Shown in pieces: positions 4,437-6,002 of a DNA stretch of 6,002 nucleotides. Source of the stretch: Clostridia bacterium (GTDB taxonomy: Bacteria > Bacillota > Clostridia > Oscillospirales > CAG-272); NCBI GenBank assembly GCA_017451975.1, contig JAFTNI010000121.1:1-6002 (forward strand), given 5' to 3'. A model generated the notes under the pieces. It was not told the origin of the DNA. It made no database searches and saw nothing but the letters and a program-made list of their open reading frames with translations. Position 1 is the first letter of the stretch, and each line of letters begins with the position of its first letter. A program made the position numbers and the translations under genes.

Positions 4437-5775
4437 TTCTCGCAAAGGAAAGCACTTGCTTCAGCGCCGCACCTTTTTCTATGCCCGCTAAGCGCAGCTT
4501 GGTAGCATAGGCAAGTATTTCAGAAAAGTGCTTTCCCGGCTCCATCCCCGCCTCTACAAGGTCGCGCCCCGCAACGTACGGGCGCGCCATGTATTCCTCG
4601 TATACAGCAAGCCTTTCCCAAAGAAACGGCTCCGTATCGAAAAACGGGCGCGGCGCCATTTTTCCGTGAGCGTCTGAAAGCGCGAGCAAAACAAGGTCGT
4701 TTGGCTCATTTGCCTCCCAGAACATTTTATTGGTAGATTTTACAGAAGAGCCCTGCGCCGCCTTCTGGTTCGGCTGCATATGAAGAAAGCCCAGGTTCAG
4801 CACACCTGCTATAATTTCCCTTTCGCTAGTAAGCCTTTTCATAAATGCTTCTATAAGCGGCAAACCCTCTGTTTCGTGCCCGTACGCGTGTATTTCACCG
4901 TTTATAACCTGCGTGCAAACCGCCTTGCCGAAATCGTGCGTGAGCGCCGCGAGCATAAATATAAGTGGCTTTTTAGCGCTCGCACGGCGCTTTGCCGCCT
5001 CGTCAAGCACCATCATCGTATGCACCCACACGTCGCCCTCGGAGTGGTGCTTTACGTTTTGCTCCACGCCGATAAGCGCGTAAAGCTCGGGAAACCATGT
5101 GCCAAGCGCGCCCGCGCTTCGCAAAACCTCGAAAAATACGGAAGGCTTCTCTGCCCCCAGTAGCGCTTTTTTCAGCTCCTCGAAAACGCGCTCTCTTGCA
5201 AGCGCGGAAACATCCATTTTCCTGCAAAGCTCAAGCGTTGGCTCTGCCACGGAAAAGCCGAAGCGCGCTGCAAACTGCGCCGCGCGCATCACGCGCAGAG
5301 GGTCCTCGGCAAAGCTTTCGTCGTTTACGTGGCGTATCAAGCCGCAGCGCAAATCCTCAAGCCCGCCGAAAAAATCAAGCACCTCGCCCGTAAGCGCATC
5401 CTTCATAAGCGCGCCTATTGTGAAATCGCGCCGCATCGCCGCCTTTTTTTCGCCTATATACGGGTCTATATCTATTTTGAAATCTCTGTGCCCTCTGCCC
5501 GTCGCGCTTTCCTTGCGCGGCATGGCTATATCTATATTCGTGCGCTTTATGCTGTAAACACCAAAGCTTTTGCCAAATTCCGCGCGCGTGCCCATGCTAT
5601 CCAATATTCCTTCAAGCGCCGCAGGCTCTATGCCGTGGATTTCCATATCTATATCCTTGCTTTCAAGCCCCATAAGCTCATCGCGCACGCAACCGCCCAC
5701 AAAGTACGCTTTGCCGCCGAGCGCGCGCACGTCACCTGCAATTTTCTTTGCCAGGCTTATATCTTCTTTTTTCAT
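4426..5775 (-). CDS. cca: CCA-adding tRNA nucleotidyltransferase with HD domain
   Basis: A 449-residue enzyme of the class II nucleotidyltransferase family, which adds or repairs the 3' CCA of tRNAs using CTP and ATP. The N-terminal catalytic head shows VGGCVRDELMG (26-36) and the metal-binding pair D41/D43 in KDIDME. RRDFTIGAL (115-123) follows, where the family usually has Asn in place of G121, then EDPLRVMRAAQFAARFGF (157-174) and RERVFEELKKAL (194-205). The C-terminal part has an HD-domain metal site: HHSEG (243-247) with H253, the doublet H280-D281 in THDFGKA, H300 and D368, expected to give phosphohydrolase activity. The start at 5775 is supported by GGTG 5 nt upstream, a weak ribosome binding site. 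It has its own promoter. A poly(A) polymerase or a partial (A- or CC-adding) enzyme is the main alternative. Confidence 0.85.
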   Translation of the reverse strand: MKKEDISLAKKIAGDVRALGGKAYFVGGCVRDELMGLESKDIDMEIHGIEPAALEGILDSMGTRAEFGKSFGVYSIKRTNIDIAMPRKESATGRGHRDFKIDIDPYIGEKKAAMRRDFTIGALMKDALTGEVLDFFGGLEDLRCGLIRHVNDESFAEDPLRVMRAAQFAARFGFSVAEPTLELCRKMDVSALARERVFEELKKALLGAEKPSVFFEVLRSAGALGTWFPELYALIGVEQNVKHHSEGDVWVHTMMVLDEAAKRRASAKKPLIFMLAALTHDFGKAVCTQVINGEIHAYGHETEGLPLIEAFMKRLTSEREIIAGVLNLGFLHMQPNQKAAQGSSVKSTNKMFWEANEPNDLVLLALSDAHGKMAPRPFFDTEPFLWERLAVYEEYMARPYVAGRDLVEAGMEPGKHFSEILAYATKLRLAGIEKGAALKQVLSFARKLK

Positions 5776-5816
5776 ATCATCACCGTTTTTCTTACCTCTT
5801 GCTTAAACTCAAATAT

Positions 5817-5844
5817 ATTCTATCACAAATTTACGCAATTTCAA
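5817..5844 (-). promoter_or_regulatory. Probable promoter of cca
   Basis: TTGAAA (5844-5839), a 16-bp spacer and TAGAAT (5822-5817) on the minus strand lie about 40 bp before the cca ATG. The -35 matches consensus at five of six positions in order apart from the fifth base, and the -10 also at five of six. The spacer is one base short of optimal. No other pair in this AT-rich gap is as good. Confidence 0.55.
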
Positions 5845-5932
5845 TTTGTTTTCCGAAATATTTTTATATTTTTATAACGCAAATACGCTTAAATTCTCAA
5901 ATTTTTGTTAAAATAATATCAAATTTAAGTGT

Positions 5933-5945
5933 AAATCATTGATTT
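5933..5945. repeat. 13-bp perfect palindrome upstream of the right-edge promoter
   Basis: AAATCA-T-TGATTT (5933-5945) is a perfect inverted repeat about 25 bp upstream of the right-edge -35. It shares the TCA/TGA inner half-sites with the palindrome at 5978-5994 but with different spacing. It could be a regulator site in the divergent cca/right-hand intergenic region. In such AT-rich DNA it may also be chance. Confidence 0.35.
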
Positions 5946-5969
5946 TATCGCAAAAACGTCAAAAAAAAC

Positions 5970-5999
5970 TTGACAAGATATCAGTAAATGATATATAAT
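5970..5999 (+). promoter_or_regulatory. Plus-strand promoter reading out of the window
   Basis: Perfect TTGACA (5970-5975), an 18-bp spacer and perfect TATAAT (5994-5999) point rightward, with an A8 run (5961-5968) just upstream. It serves a gene beyond the right edge, divergent from cca. The perfect hexamers make this a strong basal promoter, offset by the slightly long spacer. Confidence 0.8.
5978..5994 (+). promoter_or_regulatory. Operator-like palindrome between -35 and -10
   Basis: ATATCA-GTAAA-TGATAT is a perfect 6-bp inverted repeat with a 5-bp centre, lying entirely in the spacer of the right-edge promoter and touching the -10. A dimeric repressor bound here would block RNA polymerase. 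The palindrome is seen directly. The regulator is unknown and the controlled gene is outside the window. Confidence 0.5.
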
Positions 6000-6002
6000 T
6001 TA

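Noticed and set aside
4780..5877. Plus-strand open frames opposite cca
   Set aside because: They have low-complexity Ser/Arg/Ala composition, several overlapping alternatives and no motif, while the minus-strand frame has full Cca motifs.

Overview
The window looks like a chromosomal segment of a low-GC Gram-positive bacterium, most likely an uncultured Clostridia-type gut or anaerobe lineage. This is inferred from sigma-A-like TTGACA/TATAAT promoters in AT-rich spacers, GGAGG-type ribosome binding sites, U-tailed hairpin terminators and a class II (about 436-residue) xylose isomerase. No species can be named from the sequence alone. All four recognisable protein genes and the tRNA lie on the minus strand, so the locus reads from right to left.

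In reading order: a CCA-adding tRNA nucleotidyltransferase with an HD domain (cca, 5775-4426) has its own promoter and ends in a large AT-rich palindrome. A very good promoter (4389-4361) follows and drives xylA (4321-3011) and xylB (2997-1474), 13 bp apart. These form the two-step xylose pathway from D-xylose through D-xylulose to D-xylulose 5-phosphate. No xylose transporter and no XylR-type regulator lie in the window. Next comes a 132-bp spacer rich in hairpins, and then pnuC (1341-652), a nicotinamide riboside transporter. A strong terminator hairpin sits directly against the pnuC ribosome binding site, so pnuC can only be expressed by transcription passing through it. An upstream hairpin competes for the terminator's 5' arm, which makes this spacer a candidate attenuator or riboswitch.

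The left 650 bp hold a tRNA-Leu(GAG) gene (299-216) with encoded CCA, a consensus promoter with phased A-tracts upstream, and a terminator. Beyond the terminator is an odd repeat zone. A 34-bp direct repeat (32/34 identical) copies the terminator arm plus the tRNA 3' end, and it borders a roughly 105-bp strongly structured, MITE-like unit with imperfect terminal inverted repeats related to the tRNA 3' terminus. The stretch 360-651 has no convincing gene, only a possible decayed coding fragment.

The right edge holds a plus-strand promoter (5970-5999) with a perfect palindrome between -35 and -10. It serves a gene outside the window that is divergent from cca.

The metabolic genes are ordinary. 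The second-look items are the pnuC leader, the tRNA-linked repeat zone and the hairpin modules shared by these two places.
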